Positions 10,389 to 21,279 of a stretch of DNA of 64,000 nt are shown here, in pieces (position 1 is the stretch's first letter; every line of letters begins with the position of its first letter). This DNA is from Ailanthus altissimus (lineage: Eukaryota > Streptophyta > Magnoliopsida > Sapindales > Simaroubaceae). The position numbers and the translations under genes are program-made. Under the pieces are notes generated by a model. That model saw only the letters and a program-made list of their open reading frames with translations. It was not told the origin of the DNA and did not search any database. The DNA is taken from NCBI GenBank assembly GCA_946807835.1, contig OX327686.1, positions 1,922,001-1,986,000 of the forward strand, read 5' to 3'.

Positions 10389-13105
10389 TGTAGTAACCAG
10401 TTTCCACAACGGTAAGAATAAATATTTTTATATGTATAAATATACGTATTTTACTTGTATGTAAGCAATACTTGATTTATATATTGTTATTAGTAGTGTT
10501 TGTATAGGTTAAAGTCATACAATTAGCATTGGGTTTAATTGCAAGACTTTAGATTTATTTTAGGGACCAAATTGTAATACCTTAAAAGTTTTAGGGGTAA
10601 ATTTGTAAATACTAAAAATTAGCCACTTAGTATAAAAATATACTTTTAAAAATCCTAATTCTCTCATTTTGGTCGAGCTACCCATTTTAAGAGAGAGAAG
10701 AGAGAAATAGAGGAGAGAGAAAGAGAAGAAGAAGAAGAAAAAGAAGAAGAAATTGGAATTTTGGATCTTTAGAGGTATATCACAACTAATTATCAATTTA
10801 TTGTTGTTAATTAAGTTAATTTCTTTAAGTTTTGATTTCTGGAAATATTTATAATTGAGGATTTGATGTGTATTTCGTTTGATCTTGTGAGAATTGATGA
10901 TGATCTATAAGATAGCTTGATAAATCATGATGAATTGTGGAATTTCTGCTTGATAGTCTCTTGATCCAGGAATTTTATAAATTTTTGTAATCCGATTCTG
11001 GTTTTGAATTTTGAGTATATGAAATTAGACATGTTTAGGATCATCTGAGACTTTGAATCGATTCAAAATTCCAGAAATTGAATTTGTTGTGAATTTACCA
11101 AAATGACCCTAAAATTCTAGAAATTTTCTGTGTGAACAGTATGATACAGTGACAAACAATTTTTGTCATACTGAATGATCTTTAAAAATTACGAATTTAT
11201 GGAATATGATAATTTTATATGTCTAATGTGATATACTCAGAATTGAGAATTTAGATCAATGTGGTTGAAGTGTTATGATTTTCTAAAGTATATAAGCTCA
11301 TTGCAGTATTTGATTAACAGATTTTTAAAGCTATAGAATAAAATAGTTTTAAAATACTTTTGGCAGTTATTTTGAAGTAAAATATTTATCATGGATTGGA
11401 ATATGTGTCAAGAGTATTTCTGTGGTAGTTTTACAATTTTTGAGTTAGTATATGAATTTATAAAATTAGGAGATTGAATACTGTTTAGTAAGTATCTTGA
11501 TCCTATCAGGTTAGTAGTTTGGATTCGATGGTATGTATGGAATGGATTGTGTAGGAATTTTGATATAATATTTATATATAAGAAGGATATATGAGTCAAG
11601 AATGGTATATTCTGATTTTGGGGTAATTGAACATCATTTGATGTATTAGAAAATTTGTTAAGTATAAGTGATCAGAATGACAAGTTTTGAGAAACCAAGT
11701 ATTTAGACCAATTTGATGTGATAAATGCATTGTGTATAATTGTGTAAGCTATTTAAAGTATTTTGTGTGAATTGTGAGGCTTATGAAAGGATTAATCTCC
11801 ATTGATAGGTTAAGGAGATTTAAGCCTTGTAGCTGAAAGTGTTAAGAGGTAAGTATACTAGACTTTTTACTGAAATCACAATAAACATAGTAATTGTTTT
11901 GTATGATTTTGCAAATGGGGTTAAGAATATGTTTATGTTATGTCAAAGTATATTTTGATATGAAATGTGAATATATGTTTCTGAATGTGAGCATTGACAT
12001 TGAGCATGGACATACATGTATTTTTGTAAGTGAGCTTTCAAAATAAGATGTGTTTAATAAAGAAAGCTTTTGAAGTGTAATATGTCCATGAGAAATATTT
12101 TGTATTTTGAGGGTACTTGAACTCACTGTTAACTTAGTAGGCATTTTATGTGATTTGTGGAGCCTTTATGTGTGGCCTTTCCTTTGGGATTAGTATATGT
12201 TATGTGTTCCGTATGTAGGGAGGATCCTATTGGTACCTAAAGGAAGAGTGAGTCATCACATTCGTGTGGTGGCGTATTGGTGCATGTGAGAGGACTCACC
12301 GATGATCAGGGTGAGGGTTTGGCTTTTACCTTCGGGCATAAGCGTTATATATGTGTGATTTAAGGACCTCACTTGTACTATTCCTCTCATACGATATGTC
12401 ACCTACGAGTGACATTTGACTCATTATGTGATATGTGATATGTAAGTCCTACTAAGTAGTAGTTGAGTAATGGTATTCCTATTATGTGTTTTGAAAGAAT
12501 GTGTAAGCGCTTACATGATATGTGATTTGATAAGATTATGATTTTGATTGATCACAGCATATCATACATATGCATTGTGTACATATATGTATTTGTATTT
12601 GATATATGAAAAACTAGTATGCTTACTGAGTTTTATACTCATTATAGTTTATGGTGATTTCAGGTAAATAAGGTACATGTGTGCTTAGCGGATTTGGCAA
12701 GGCTTCTGCTGTTCCTTGGGTTCCCTAAGTTGCTAGGTTACCGAGTGTTTCATTTGGGGACACGTGAGATATGATATTTGATTTGTCCCCATTGAATAAA
12801 TACTTATGTATTATTTCATTGTGTGTAGATTTGATTTGGTTTAAGTTTTATAAAGTGTGGTTATTGGATGATTTTAAGTAAGAATTTGCAATGGATATAT
12901 TCTGGGATCCCGGTAACAAAGTTGCTACTGGTGACGTAGTAGAGTGTTAATCTCTGAGAAAACTCTGCGTATCTCCGGTTTACTAATTGTCCCAGTCATA
13001 ATTCAATTGCTATAATTCTGAAAGAAATTAAAATGAATGTTTAAGTATTATTGAATGAATGTAAGTGATGTCATGTGTCAGATCTTTTGGGTCTGGGGCG
13101 TGACA
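10389..13105 (-). mobile_element. Solo LTR, 2717 bp, with CTTTC target duplication
   Basis: The block begins TGTAGTAACC and ends GGGGCGTGACA. It is flanked by CTTTC on both sides (10384-10388 and 13106-13110), the 5-bp duplication typical of LTR-element integration. No gag, pol or second LTR is present, so this is what remains after LTR-LTR recombination. I infer - orientation because the right end, read in reverse, is TGTCACGCCCCAGACCC, the usual start of many plant Ty3/gypsy LTRs and the same start as the LTR at 4655. Length above 2.5 kb suits Tekay- or Tat-type elements, but the clade is a guess. A GAA-rich run lies at about 10718-10752. Confidence 0.82.
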
Positions 13106-13110
13106 CTTTC

Positions 13111-14426
13111 TCTCAACACCTTAAGAAGAAAAATGAAACACTTTCATTTTTTCTTGCACAAACACTCATCTCCCAAAAATGTATATATCTCATATATAAT
13201 TAAAATAATAATATAAAAAAGGATAATGGAAGACAATTATTATACATTATATAATAAAATAATATATAATAATAAGATATTTTAATTATTTAATAATTAA
13301 ATAATTATGAAATGATCATTTTGTTTCTCATAAATAATTATTAAGTCTACCAATAATGAGTCCTACTAAATCTCACAATTTGGTAAATTCAACTGAGAAT
13401 TTACAATGCGCTATTTGTCATTATACAATTAGTAAATAATAATTATTGACTAATTATTATATTTAACGCTTAAATATAAATACGCACGTATTTCTGTGAT
13501 AGTGCTGGATATTTGTGGATTAAACAATTTAATCTGGCACGCTGCCCTAGTGCACAACGAGTACACTTTTTATCGCAGGACTCCCTAGGTCCACGCTCGA
13601 TTTGTCAAATGGAACTATTCTATGAGTCCGTGAACAATGCCCCACGTACACATCACGAATATTACAAACCAATGCGTTAAACCATCCAAGCCGATGTTAC
13701 AACGCATACGTATAGTCCTTCTTTCATGATATCCTGGATGTGCAGGGATATAGATTATCACCGTCAAATCCTCATGTATTCATCCATGTCACATCTCCAA
13801 ACTTGTATCTCACTGAATAATATGTGCAAACTCATTTACCCATTGTTCCACCCTGGCGAAAATTCTTTTCCGGGATTAATGCTTGTGGCCACAAGACTTT
13901 CTGAGATATAGTCTAAAAGCATTTGGATATCTAACTCCTTATACGAGCTGATGGATCCCATATCTGTACACATCGTACTCCATAAGCATCGGACCATACC
14001 TAGCTCACCCAGTGGTCACACCATGAAAGGTCCGTGACATGCGTGGAACCAAAGTATAATTGATCACTTACAAGCCCACTGTGGCACTCAGGTTAAAAGA
14101 TTACTATACTACTCAACTCGAGAGGACCCTCCGTTGACGGCTTACATAGGATATCTATCGGAGGCCCTAGTGAGTCTGTCCTATATCTAATCCTAATTGG
14201 ATACTCATATGTCAATATGAGCTCCAAGCTCACAGTCAATTAGGAACGACCATCTATACCCTATAGGTACGACATATGCTGATCTATAAAAGGTATTCAC
14301 TGACAAACATACATCAGTAGAAATATATCAGAGACAATATTCGATAATATACTTGTGCAACTATCATTTCCTGGCATCTGATTGCAGTTCTTGCAACTAT
14401 ATAGTTACTAGTATATTCCTAGGTCT
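13111..14426 (-). repeat. Left part of an older unclassified repeat split by a solo LTR
   Basis: From about 13480 the sequence changes from very AT-rich to a more balanced, complex block without long open frames. It continues after the solo LTR at 15760 and appears to end at 16023 with CCAACTCTAACA; read in reverse this is TGTTAGAGTTGG, a typical retroelement LTR start. On that reading it is a non-autonomous LTR element or LTR in - orientation. A TATA-like CTATAAAAGG on the + strand near 14285 argues against a simple assignment. I could not fix the left boundary or a target duplication. Confidence 0.45.
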
Positions 14427-14431
14427 ATGTC

Positions 14432-15754
14432 TGATAGGGGCGTAAAAGCACTAGTATGATTTGTATCCAACTTTCGTATTTTACTCTAAATCATAAATAT
14501 TTGACTATTTAATTATGGTTTTCGATCATAAATAGACGTACGATGGAAATTGTGACGCATAGAAATAAACGGGAGGTAAATCGAACGTAAAACAAAGAAA
14601 TTACGCTTAAAATATGAAAGGGACACCAGGGCTAGGTGCCGCAACGCCCAGCGACTGAGTGCCGCTGCGCCCACAACCCAGCGTCGCGGCGCTCGTGGCT
14701 GTGAACAGTATCGGGAGAACAATCTTGTGCTACAGTAACTCGTGAACAGTATTTTGGAGACAAAAACCTATAAATAGAAGGTTAAAAAAAACCTAAGAGG
14801 GGAAGAGTAAAAAAGAGAAAAGAGGCAAAAGCTTAGAGAAAGAATTCACAACACAAAATCAAATATCAAAGTCAAAGATTGAAGAATCAATGTCAAAATT
14901 CAAGTTTCAAGTCAAAATTAAGAGAGAAGCACATCAAGGAATCACTTTAATTAATTTTTCTTCTCTTTCTTTATTATTATGTTATTGTTCTTGTTAATCT
15001 TTATGAATTGGTTTGATACTTTTAGTTTTGTGATAAGTTAATTTGTTCATTCAGGGTTAGACTATGTGAACCTAGTATGGATTTAGATTGTGTTAAATTT
15101 TAGTTTATAAACTTGATAAATTTAATTGATTCATTCTATCTTGTATTTAATGTTTTCATTATACCTGATCAATAGTTTGAATGATTGAGGAACCATGATG
15201 AACTCGACTAAGGGATTCATGTGTTTAGCTCATGGTAGTTTGATGCATGATCATAGGGTAATAACTATGAGTTCCATCTAGGATAGACATATACCTAGGT
15301 GGCATGTATGGTATAATTTAGACTTGATCTTAATGAATTACATTCTGATTTGATTACAATAAACATATAGGTGATTGTTAAAATGCGTAATATAGTCACT
15401 TGACCATCGACAGAAGCTTGTGATTAGATTAGTATTTAAGCCAATCAATTGGTATTAAAAGATTAACTAAGTAGTTAATAAGTTCAATGAAATACTAGAG
15501 GACGAGTCAAAACCCTAAATTATCTTTATTTATGAATTCTACTCTTTATTTTTGTTTAGTTAATTGAGATAATTATATTAGTTAATAAATTTCAGATTTT
15601 AGTTTTCTGAATAAAAATTAAGTAGTTACAATTTTAGTATTTGATTTATTTAATTAGATCGCAGTCTCTATGAGATCGATATCTGGACTTAAAATCATAT
15701 ATTATTTGATACGATAACGTGCACTTACGCTTAGCTACTATAGCATCACAATCA
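14432..15754 (+). mobile_element. Solo LTR, 1323 bp, with ATGTC target duplication (Athila/Tat-like)
   Basis: It begins TGATAGGGGCGTAAAAGC and ends ATCACAATCA. ATGTC flanks it at 14427-14431 and 15755-15759, a perfect 5-bp duplication. Internal features fit a Ty3/gypsy Athila/Tat-type LTR in + orientation: a GC-rich stretch (about 14630-14700), a TATAAATA box at 14769-14776 near the middle of U3, and near the 3' end the phrase ATCGCAGTCTCTATGAGATC (about 15658-15677) that I recognise from such LTRs. No internal domain is present, so it is a solo LTR. It lies inside the unclassified repeat, so it inserted later. Confidence 0.82.
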
Positions 15755-15759
15755 ATGTC

Positions 15760-16023
15760 CCATTATAAGATAAGACTCTAACTCTTGGATCTTCGCTGAG
15801 TATTATAACCAACTAACAATTACCTGAGCTAACATTTAGTATTTATATCTCTTAGCGTGACCAACTGTGGGCCTTTATCTAAACTCTTTTAGATCAGATT
15901 TAAACTCCTTCAGATCATATAATATCTATAATATTATATTATATAATATCATATAAATAAGTATTAACGATTTAATGAAAATATATATATATATAAATAC
16001 ACATATAATGACCAACTCTAACA
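15760..16023 (-). repeat. Right part of the split unclassified repeat
   Basis: Continuation of the block at 13.48-14.43 kb once the 1323-bp solo LTR and one ATGTC copy are removed. It ends in an AT-rich run and CCAACTCTAACA at 16023, a plausible LTR-type terminus (TGTTAG... in reverse). No coding capacity. Confidence 0.42.
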
Positions 16024-18751
16024 ATTAATCCTTACAAAACTTCACAAATGTGATCAGCCCTTGTGATTAATTATGATAAATCCACCAGCTTTAACATAAT
16101 AGAAAGAGAGAACGGAGGAAAACAAAATAGAAAAATCAAATTTTATGGTCGAAGTGAAAGAACTAAGAAGCCGACGAGAGAAGGTTGTTACTTCTACAAT
16201 AAAGAACATTTTAATTCAAGGACTCAATGAATCACTTAAATACACATTGGTTCTAAATATTTTAAAAAATTTATCGGATAAATTTCATGATATGTTGGTT
16301 TAAGTACATACATAAAGTTTAAACGAATACCACTCAATCAACAAACCTTTTATCAAATAAAAGTAGTCAACGAATGAAACTTTCTGCTAAAGATTTAAAG
16401 AACATCATTTAGAATCTAATTGGTAACAATAATTTCATCTTTGCAAGAGATAGGCTTTCATTTCTCTTCACGACAATCTAAAAAGTAGGTTGTAATTAAT
16501 TTGAAGTCACAATAGGGTAATTGGTTTGTGTGAACAAACAAATACAATTCATATAATTTCATTCTTACATTTCATATATTAGTTTTGATACAAATAAGTC
16601 CTAAATTGGTGTGTAAAAGAAAAACAAAAGTGTTTCTAAACAAAGTATGTTATAAAACATTTATCACGGTTAGATTATCTTATATATAAGGGAGGGGAAT
16701 TCGAACTTAGAATATATTACAAATCGTTTTACCATTGGATTATTTAAGCAAATATATGGTTAAATTATCTATTAATCCTAAAAGATTTCATTAATCCTAC
16801 ATTGAACCTCTTTGATTTTTTTAAATGGTTGAGAATTTATTTATATTTAAATTAATATAGATTCTTTTTACTTAAAAATAATGTCTCAAATTCTCAATTA
16901 TTGATTGCACATTCATTAATCTAATGGTAGAGGTGTTGAATAAGTTGGACTCTTTTAATTTGCTAATAAGACAACAAAAAAGAGTTATCAGTAAATAGGA
17001 CCCTTTAATTTGCTAAAACTATCAATTAGATAAAAATTTATTCCTTGTACCAAATACATATTTACTTGAGAATTAACAAATAGCCGAAACAACAGAGATC
17101 TGAATAATATATAAGATAACTTATTGGACTGAATTGACAATTGAACAAAGTGGAGGTACTTAACAAGATCAAATACAAACAATTTCCTAAGGTTTTGTTC
17201 ATTATTGTACACGTGGGTGAGATGTTTAGTGGGCTATTCTTGCATGTTACAAGTGTGTGTCTCATATATACGATGGCTAGGGTTTATGCTGACACTTGAC
17301 AGTAGCATTATTCTCTGTTTGGTTACCATTGCAGGGAAAGTAAAATGAGAAGAATATATATATATATATATATACATATCTAATGATGGTATTAGTTTTT
17401 ATTTTGTTAGAGATTAAAAGTAGTATAAGATTCATGAAAAATAGTGGTAAATATAAATCTCACGGGTCCCATCGTGATTAAAATCTGAAAAAGAAATTTA
17501 GGGTTCAGCTTCTTTAGGGTTAGTTCATACATTCATTTAGTAACCAAAAATGCCAATGGGTCAATTATCAGATGTGGAAAGTGATGTGCATGCAAATGCT
17601 TTGCCCATTTGATGGATACAAAAGCAATTTACTCGAACTATTTAATGACATTTTTACAAGCATTTGCTTGTATGCCTGAAACTCTTAATTGGTGGGTAAC
17701 ATTAACATAGCTGTATGAACATCTAATTTTGATTGGCCTTTCTATTAATTTCAATACTGAATGACATATAAGATCCTGCGATGAAAATTTTAGTAGAAAT
17801 TAAAGTTTTATGATTGAGAATGGGTATTTAATTATGACATGGATATTTGATTTTGATAGGAGTATTTGATAACTGAGAAAGTGGAGGAAAATTATAATGC
17901 GGAGAAAAATGAGTGGTAATAGAGGAGTTAAGGAGAGAGAATGAATATATTTTTTATTATTAATATTATATATTTTTATTATTATAAATTTTATATAAAA
18001 AATTTAAAAATAATATTAGATAACTAAATCTATTACATTGTGCCACGTATTCTTTTATTAATAAATATTTGACATGTGGCCATTATGAGACATTTTGCAT
18101 ATCAATTTTCTTGTCGAATTACTCTTTTGCTATGAACTTAAACAATTTGTGATTAATGAAGAGAGGTAAAATTAGAGAACTAGAAACTACATAAACAAAG
18201 TTAGATATTGAGTCAAAATTTCAAGAATAAAAATATTCTTATCTCATAAAAAAAGACATTAAATTTTTCAAAACAAAAAAAAAAGGCATTTTGTATCCTC
18301 TAAATGGAATTACTTGTTAAATTGATTTTACCGTATTGTTTAAGGCATATTAAAGAATAATAAGTTAATTTTTTTATTATTATAAAGCCAAATTTTTTAT
18401 AAGAAAATGGCACCTCTCATTTGCTGTGCATGGGTAAAATAATCATTTCATCGCTTTTTGATATTTAAAAGATCAATTTCATCATTTCATGCAGTTTAAC
18501 ACAAATTTTGTTATCACTCACAAAATATTTCGTAATGATTGGGTATTGTTAAATATTTCGTAAACTAGTTGGTATTATTAAAATTAATACATCGAAAGTA
18601 TTCTTAATAATATCCCAAACCTACCTCATCTCACAAAAAATTTTAAAAAATACAACTCAAAATTCACCATTTGTGGCAGATCCCCACGACTCTAACCTCG
18701 TGGGAAAATTCTATTAACTTTATTAAAGATATAGTATTTTTCACATCCTGA
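16024..18751. other. Gene-less AT-rich intergenic DNA
   Basis: I see no exon with recognisable protein similarity on either strand. The stretch includes a short TA microsatellite near 17356-17374 and degenerate AT-rich sequence. It may hold old transposon remnants that I cannot classify. Confidence 0.5.
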
Positions 18752-19404
18752 AGGGTGTGTCAATAGTTTAGTCACTTTTTTTTTTAAATACTCATTTACA
18801 CTCCCTTCCCCTTTTTGTTAGTTTATATGGTAATAAATACAATGTAGTCTTTTATCCACAAAAAAATACATAACATAATTTGATGACATTGACCAATGTT
18901 GACACACGTTGATCATCGTTAACCATTGACCGATGTTACCGCATTGATCAATTGTTGACCGACATGGAACCGATTCATCGTAGACATTGTTGGTTTTAAT
19001 TTCGTGATCTACATAATAAGGGGGTTATTTTCATTAATGAAACATCGGAGGAGCATCAAAATTAATAAAAAAATAATAGAGTCGTTACTTCTTTTTAACA
19101 AATTTTAAGTTTTTATAATATTTTATTGGTGAAAATAACTTAATTATTGCATAAATCATGAAATTTAAAATTTAATAGTATTCACGAAGAATCGATTCGA
19201 TGTCAATTAACAATCGGTCAACTCGATCAACAATTAGTTAACGTCAATCAATGATCGATCGACGCTCGTCAATTGTCAATACATGACAATCAAAGGTATT
19301 ATAGTCATTGTTGTAATTTTTATTCAACTTAACAAAAAAAGTTAACAAAGAATAGTGTATATTGGTATTTTAAAAAATAAAATGACTAAATTATCCTTTT
19401 ACTA
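18752..19404. mobile_element. Long imperfect inverted-repeat (foldback, Mutator-like?) element
   Basis: The left half (about 18752-19060) pairs with the reverse complement of the right half (about 19100-19404) over nearly its whole length. Matching landmarks include TTTAGTCAC near 18767 with GACTAAA near 19386, the GACATGGAACCGATTC block near 18961 with its partner near 19190, and GGTTATTTTCA near 19022 with its partner near 19130. Both arms contain degenerate reiterations of a TTGACC/GATCAA word. There is no transposase. This architecture fits a non-autonomous MULE or foldback element. Ends are approximate and I found no clear target duplication. It lies about 300 bp upstream of the fasciclin gene. 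Confidence 0.65.
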
Positions 19405-19620
19405 AACTTTGGGGTTAACTGTTCTTTAACAAACTAAAAAGACCTCTTTCTTCCCCTCTAATAGGTTGACTAGGTCCATAATTTAAATAGAAAGTATGGA
19501 CCTAGTTGAAACAAATTAACAAACTATGACTTTATTTGATAAACTGTAAAAAATTAGGGACCTAAACGTTATTGAAACCCAAGAAACAAACCTGATATAA
19601 GAGCGCGCCAAAACAAACCA

Positions 19621-19675
19621 CCCTCTCTCTCTCTCTCCTTCAACAGACAAAAAAGATCTCTCTCTCTCCCTCTAT
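19621..19675 (+). repeat. CT-rich microsatellite in the leader of the fasciclin gene
   Basis: Two runs of CTCTCTCT interrupted by an A-rich spacer lie 30-85 bp before the start codon. Pyrimidine-rich leaders of this kind are common in plant 5' untranslated regions. Confidence 0.6.
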
Positions 19676-19704
19676 TAGTCTTAACTCTCACGAATCACAA
19701 ATCA

Positions 19705-20733
19705 ATGGCAGCCAAAACAAATCCCCTAAAGATTCTAATGCTCGTCTCATTCTCAATCTCAATCCTTCTCTCTGTCCCCAAAACCGCCGTCGCCATCCCT
19801 ACCGGCGACCTCGACGGCCTCCTCCTCCTCCTTCGCGCCAACGGCCACACCCTCTTCGCCAACGCCATCTCCACCTCCGATCTCCTCTTCGACCTCCTCT
19901 CTGTCCCTTCCTTAACCCTTCTTGCTCCCACTGACCCCGCCCTCTTTGCCCTCGACATGACCCAAACGCCACCGTTTTACCTCTCCACTCTCCGCCTCCA
20001 CGCCCTCCCTCGCCGCCTCTCCTGGGCCGACCTCCTCCAACTCCCCAACAACTTCTCCCTCCCCACGCTCCTTCCCTCACGTGACCTCCGCGTGAACCGG
20101 GGCGAATTCGGTAACGTCCTTGTTGGCGGCGTACCGGTGGTGATGCCCGGGTTGTACTACGGTCCTGACGTGGCTGTTCATGGACTGGCTGGCATCATCA
20201 CTTTTCGCTCTCCAACACCAAGTAGTAGCAATCACCAGCCTCCTGTTAATCACACCACCGTAATCCCTCCGCTACCCAAGATTGCGGGAACTGAAACTAA
20301 CCGCAAGAACCGTACGGTTTCCCCTCCGGTTAACCTAGCCGTTTTCTTCCCTCATTTTAATCACACCACTGTCCTTCCGGTGCCGACAACTACAAGAATC
20401 CCGATGAACCACAGGGGCCGTGTAGATTCTTATCCCCCGGTTGTTTCTCCGTTGCCAGAAGTTCCAAGTAACCAAACGAACGGTATGGATTCCACTAAGA
20501 ATAACCGCATTGTCTTGACTCCATTTCTTGCTCCGGGACCAGGGCCTGAAGGTCTTTATGGTTACTCTCCCGCAGAGCCACGGGATGATCTTGACTTTTT
20601 GATGGGGAAATCGAGTGGATTTTATGAGTACAAATTTGAAGAGAGCTCTCCAGCGCCGATGACGACGAATTTGATGAGATCGCGGGAGCTTTGTGAGGCT
20701 TTTCTTGGTAGAGAGATCTGCACCGTTGGATGA
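19705..20733 (+). CDS. Fasciclin (FAS1)-domain secreted protein, 342 aa, intronless
   Basis: The protein starts with a hydrophobic signal peptide (about residues 8-30, ILMLVSFSISILLS, ending near TAVA). One FAS1 domain follows (about 35-170). Recognisable parts are LTLLAPTDPALF (the usual TVFAPTD block), LRLHALP (the usual YH-like motif) and VAVHGLAGII (the terminal VHGI block). The second half is rich in Pro, Ser and Thr with several N-glycosylation sequons (NHTT twice, NRT), so it is probably a glycosylated wall or apoplast protein. I see no hydrophobic C-terminal tail, so a GPI anchor is unlikely, unlike classical fasciclin-like arabinogalactan proteins. The first 500 bases of coding sequence are strongly C-rich at third positions. 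The ATG at 19705 is preceded by AATCA and follows a CT-rich leader. It is convergent with the helicase gene, whose stop codon lies 546 bp downstream. Confidence 0.88.
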   Translation: MAAKTNPLKILMLVSFSISILLSVPKTAVAIPTGDLDGLLLLLRANGHTLFANAISTSDLLFDLLSVPSLTLLAPTDPALFALDMTQTPPFYLSTLRLHALPRRLSWADLLQLPNNFSLPTLLPSRDLRVNRGEFGNVLVGGVPVVMPGLYYGPDVAVHGLAGIITFRSPTPSSSNHQPPVNHTTVIPPLPKIAGTETNRKNRTVSPPVNLAVFFPHFNHTTVLPVPTTTRIPMNHRGRVDSYPPVVSPLPEVPSNQTNGMDSTKNNRIVLTPFLAPGPGPEGLYGYSPAEPRDDLDFLMGKSSGFYEYKFEESSPAPMTTNLMRSRELCEAFLGREICTVG

Positions 20734-21279
20734 AGAGGACGCTTACTTAAGCGTTTAGCGTTATGATGATTGTGAACTTCTAATGCTTTGCACATTAATG
20801 GGCACGTGCTGAATATCTTTTTCTTTAAATAACCACTGTGCATTTGTTTAAATCATTGAACTTTGATTACACGAGTATCTACAAATTTTCAATAATATTT
20901 TAATTTTAGTATTTGATTCCTTATCAAATTCTAACTAGCTTAAACATTTATGTTTTATTACTCATCAAGTATCTTAATGAATCCATTTACTCTTTTATCA
21001 CTTTGCCTCGGACACGTCGAATTTAACAAACGGTTAGTCATTTATTGGCATTCAAATCAATGGTATTTCATTTTAACTTCATAATAGAATAAAATGAATA
21101 GAATGGCATTCAATTTACATTCTTTCACTAGGAATTTAAGTACCCTTTACAAAATATTAAAGGAACTTAACTGGAGTACTCAAAATTTGTTGATCTAGTC
21201 TAGTGACCATATCAATTAAATTATCAACATTTGAAGCCATTGATACAACTACGGATAAGAGTACTGCTCACGGTTAGAG
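20734..21279. other. Spacer between convergent genes
   Basis: This holds the presumed 3' untranslated regions of the fasciclin gene (+) and the helicase gene (-). AATAAT-rich sequence near 20890 could serve polyadenylation. No other feature seen. Confidence 0.5.

Noticed and set aside
19799..20080. Gly/Arg-rich frame antisense to the fasciclin gene
   Set aside because: Shadow of the C-rich coding strand.
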